In this document: piece by piece, positions 61,043 to 64,000 of the stretch | Numbering within the stretch: the stretch's first letter is position 1 | Layout of the letters: each line of letters begins with the position of its first letter | Origin: Monilinia fructicola | Taxonomy: Eukaryota; Ascomycota; Leotiomycetes; Helotiales; Sclerotiniaceae | Assembly (NCBI GenBank): GCA_008692225.1 | Contig: VICG01000003.1 | Span: 3,432,001 to 3,496,000, forward strand | Direction: 5' to 3' | Length of the DNA: 64,000 nt | Program-made: the position numbers and the translations under genes | Notes under the pieces: model-generated | Databases searched by the model: none | Told to the model about the DNA's origin: nothing | What the model saw: the letters and a program-made list of their open reading frames with translations, nothing else

Positions 61043-63439
61043 ATTGTGTGTAGGAATGGAGGGGAAAATGAAGCCTGGAGGAAAGGAAAATCTGCCTCGA
61101 GAGGTAGGCAATCACTAGGTACCACCTTGGGTATAGGTAGAGAAAGCAACCAATAGATCAAAGCATGTGTATTTCAGCCCCCTATATATCTCCATCCATC
61201 CATCCATCCATTCATCCATCCATCCATCCATCCATTCATCCCATGATTCCATCACAAGTATATATAAAGCCCAACCCGGAACCCCCAACCTCTCAACCCC
61301 CAACCCCAAACGAATTAACTTGCCATACCTACCTCGCCTCACCCTCACAATCCCCCCCCCCCCAACCCTAAAACAGATATCTCAATCAACAACCCGACAA
61401 CCCGACGACCAGAATACCCAACAACCTTCCAGCCTTCCAGCCTTGAAGCCTTACAAAATCCAACAAGACATTAAGTAGAGGAGACACCACCACTAGCCTT
61501 TCATTCATTCTTTCATTCTTTCATTGATATCCTAAGAATTTTTTGTCAAGGATATGGCTTGGGTAATTATTACTAGGTAGGTAGGTATTGAGTATTGGGT
61601 TTGAGGGGTTGCAATGGGTTGGTTCGAGGGGGAAACGAGGTAGGTAGGCAGGTGCCTAAGGAGTTGGTGATGTCGGTGTCTGTGTCAGGGTTTGTTCTTT
61701 ATGGATGAGGATGATGGTAAACTTGGTGTGGAGTTGGATCGAATGACCTGATTCTTTTCTTTGGAGTCTTGATACATTTCTATGGAGGGAGGATGAAGAA
61801 GAACAAAGTACAGTGGTTGGGACGTCAATGGCGCATATTCATCATTAAATAGGTCACATGGAATTCAAGGTCTGGATAAGATGAGAGGAATTCAATTTGT
61901 ATTCATCTTGATCATTGATGACATGATATCAGTTGTATATTTAAGAGTGATAGCAAAGTAAATAGGTTTGTCGGCCAAAAGATATGGACCAAAATATCCA
62001 CAACCCTCGAAAGGATTCAAGATACCTCGGTGAGTAATCGGGCGAAAAATTAATCTTCTTCCCTCCAAAAATAGGCCTATACCACAGGTTGAACCGATCC
62101 TCAATGGGAAAAGGGGGTAAGGGCCAGAGTGTTTGGGAAGTATAGTGTAGAAAGACTCAAGGGAGATATGCGCCACAAGCACCAGTGCATCATGTTTTCT
62201 TGATAATAATCATTGTATTATTTCGCATGTTCTATATAGTTGCCTGCGTGAACGTGTTCCCATCGGTACAGAGTAAATTCATATTAAAGTTTCCTGTCTT
62301 GAAGCAATGTTAGCTTTGCATTCATTTAAGTACTGGAGTATTGAAATGATAAATTAATAGCTTCAATCAGACATCCAAGGAAGATTGACCCTCATCTGTC
62401 CTCTATTTAGGTTCTAAGTAAGGCGAGGACTCGAGTGAAAAACTGCGAATGTGGTATATGTTTCATCATACTGAAGCGTTAGGAGATATATGAAAAGTTA
62501 AAAGACTGACCTTTGTGAAAAGTAAGCAATAGTGATGCACTGTTTGTTAGTTTGTTAAAGCAATGTAGCAATGAAAAGTCGCAAACGATTTTGCTGCAGC
62601 GATGATCAAATTAAATCATGTATGCTTGTCAGCATTGCGGTTTAACCACAACATAATCCCAGCCGCCTTGAGCAACATGGTAGTGCAGCAGAAGGGTACC
62701 CCGATCATGATGTTGCATTCGCGCGTGTTGCTCCGCTAGACGCGAAGGGAGAATTTGAATGCTAGGAACAAAAAATATCTGTATGGTGGTCAGCAAAAAA
62801 ATTCCGAGACCATGGTAAACAAAATGCAAGTTTTGATGAGAATCTTTCAGACAACATGTACTGGCAAGTAACAAGATCAACTCGTAAGTATCTCTCGAAC
62901 AGCGTAATTTTAATCATGGTCGATTAATTTGGGAAAAGAAGTATCGATTGAAATTGTCATCATTAGATTTTGGATTAGAGAGGAAATGGAAGATGAGAGA
63001 AAGAGGTTGCCAACGTACCATAGATTATGAGTTCAAGATCATCATTAATGCGACCATGATAATCTTAGTGAAAGAATCATCTCAAAGATGTATTCTTGCA
63101 ATTATTGCAGGTTATGAAAGGAAAGTTGGAAAAGTTGTATGGAAAAAGAAAGTTGAAGCTTTAGCGATCGAAGATAAATTTTTTATATCGATATGCGCTA
63201 GGATAATTTTAGCGTACATGTCACATGATTATACGATGCTAATCTTGATTGGGGCTAAGGGTTTTCTTTTTAATGAAATCCATGGATCCTGCCACCTTTG
63301 ACCGGTACTTAGTTAAGAGAAGAGAAGAGAGGAAAGTTTTGACATCAGGAGATAAGGAAGAAAGTTATTGCGTACGGAGATATGTTTGAGCCAGATATGC
63401 GGTTTTGTAGTAATATATACCAGGTACCTAGGTATGTTT
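61043..63439. other. Gene-free stretch after LYS2
   Basis: CATC units lie at 61192-61240 and a C12 run at 61352-61363. GTAGGTAG-type repeats occur at about 61575-61590 and 61638-61655, and TACCTAGGTA at 63425-63434. A 117-codon plus-strand frame (62948-63301) looks basic but has no family features. No gene is supported. Confidence 0.5.
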
Positions 63440-64000
63440 TCTATTTATTAGAGGAAAGAAGTAAAGTATACTATATAATAAATAGATAGAAAAAGAAAGA
63501 AAAAGAAGGAAAAAGAAGGAAAAAGAAGGAAAAAGAAGGAAAAAGAAGGAAAAGAAGGAAATAGAAGGAAATAGAAGAAAATAGAAGAAAATAAAAGAAC
63601 TAGAAGAGATAGTAAAAGTAAAAAAATAAAAGAAGTAGAAGAAATTAAAGTATAGAGGTAGTAATTTAAAATTAAAAGATGTATTAATTATTATATAATT
63701 AGATAATACTATTAGTAAATATTAAGATATTATTATTTTAAATAGTTTTTAAGATTATTTAAATACGTAGATAATATAAGAAAGTAAAAAAGATAAAATA
63801 AATAAATTTATATATAATTAATTAATATCGATTATAAAATATTAAATGACGTCTACTATTATCTAATTAGAAAATCTTAAAAATACAAAAATACAAAAAT
63901 ATAAAAATATCATCTATTACTTTAAATGTATTTTATGTTTTAGCTACGGAGACCCTATGTACTAACAAAAGTTACTTCAATACATTAATCGTAACTTAAA
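63440..64000. other. AT-rich edge with GAAAAAGAAG repeats (RIP-like)
   Basis: Tandem GGAAAAAGAA-type units at about 63488-63600 grade into DNA almost devoid of G and C with a single CG or few. As at the left edge, this suggests RIP-degraded repeat sequence. No open frame is of interest. Confidence 0.5.

Overview
The window looks like nuclear DNA of a filamentous ascomycete. Genes are spaced on both strands and interrupted by short introns of about 45-110 bp with GTAAGT/GTATGT-like donors and CTAAC/CTGAC-like branch sites. The protein families are typical of Pezizomycotina: a Cut12-type spindle-pole protein, a fungal TRAPPC2L, a small SET-domain protein and an aminoadipate reductase. The style of the proteins and intergenic DNA suggests Leotiomycetes (Botrytis/Sclerotinia relatives), but that placement is my inference.

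Layout. Positions 1-330 and about 63440-64000 are extremely AT-rich and gene-free, like RIP-degraded repeat DNA. From about 330 to 13800 I see no supportable gene, only unique sequence with many microsatellites, several with a 5-bp unit. The gene-dense core follows: a BRCT protein (13820-14752, +), a Cut12-like spindle-pole protein (15743-18028, +), a small secreted protein (19637-20421, -), gamma-glutamyl phosphate reductase (21259-22711, -), COP9 signalosome subunit 3 (23190-24773, +), RPA1 (25234-27302, -), a dienelactone hydrolase (27630-28741, +), TRAPPC2L (30802-31614, -), mitochondrial malonyl-CoA:ACP transacylase (32172-33520, -) and 5-aminolevulinate dehydratase (34049-35285, -).

From 35286 to 41799 lies a second gene-poor stretch. 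It holds simple repeats, a two-copy diverged repeat (38256-38460) and a degenerate array of about 100-bp units (40004-40700). Genes resume with an unrecognised basic protein (41800-43896, +), a small basic fungal protein (45291-45722, -), a short-chain dehydrogenase (47589-48732, +), a diverged 6-phosphogluconate dehydrogenase (49385-51014, -), a SET-domain protein (52406-53117, +), a membrane-anchored protein of unknown function (53532-55353, -), a 390-bp TAAA microsatellite and a LYS2-type aminoadipate reductase (57534-61042, +). After that I see no gene to the end.

The genes are mostly unrelated housekeeping functions: proline, lysine and heme synthesis, mitochondrial fatty-acid synthesis, DNA replication, vesicle tethering, protein turnover and mitosis. 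They do not form a cluster or pathway. The most striking anomaly is that five genes (malonyl transacylase, 5-aminolevulinate dehydratase, the SET protein, the membrane protein and LYS2) carry about 15 reading-frame breaks. At least 12 of these are explained by small insertions that repeat the neighbouring base(s), while the other genes are perfectly open. Long-read insertion errors in locally unpolished sequence are the simplest explanation, but real decay cannot be excluded from sequence alone.
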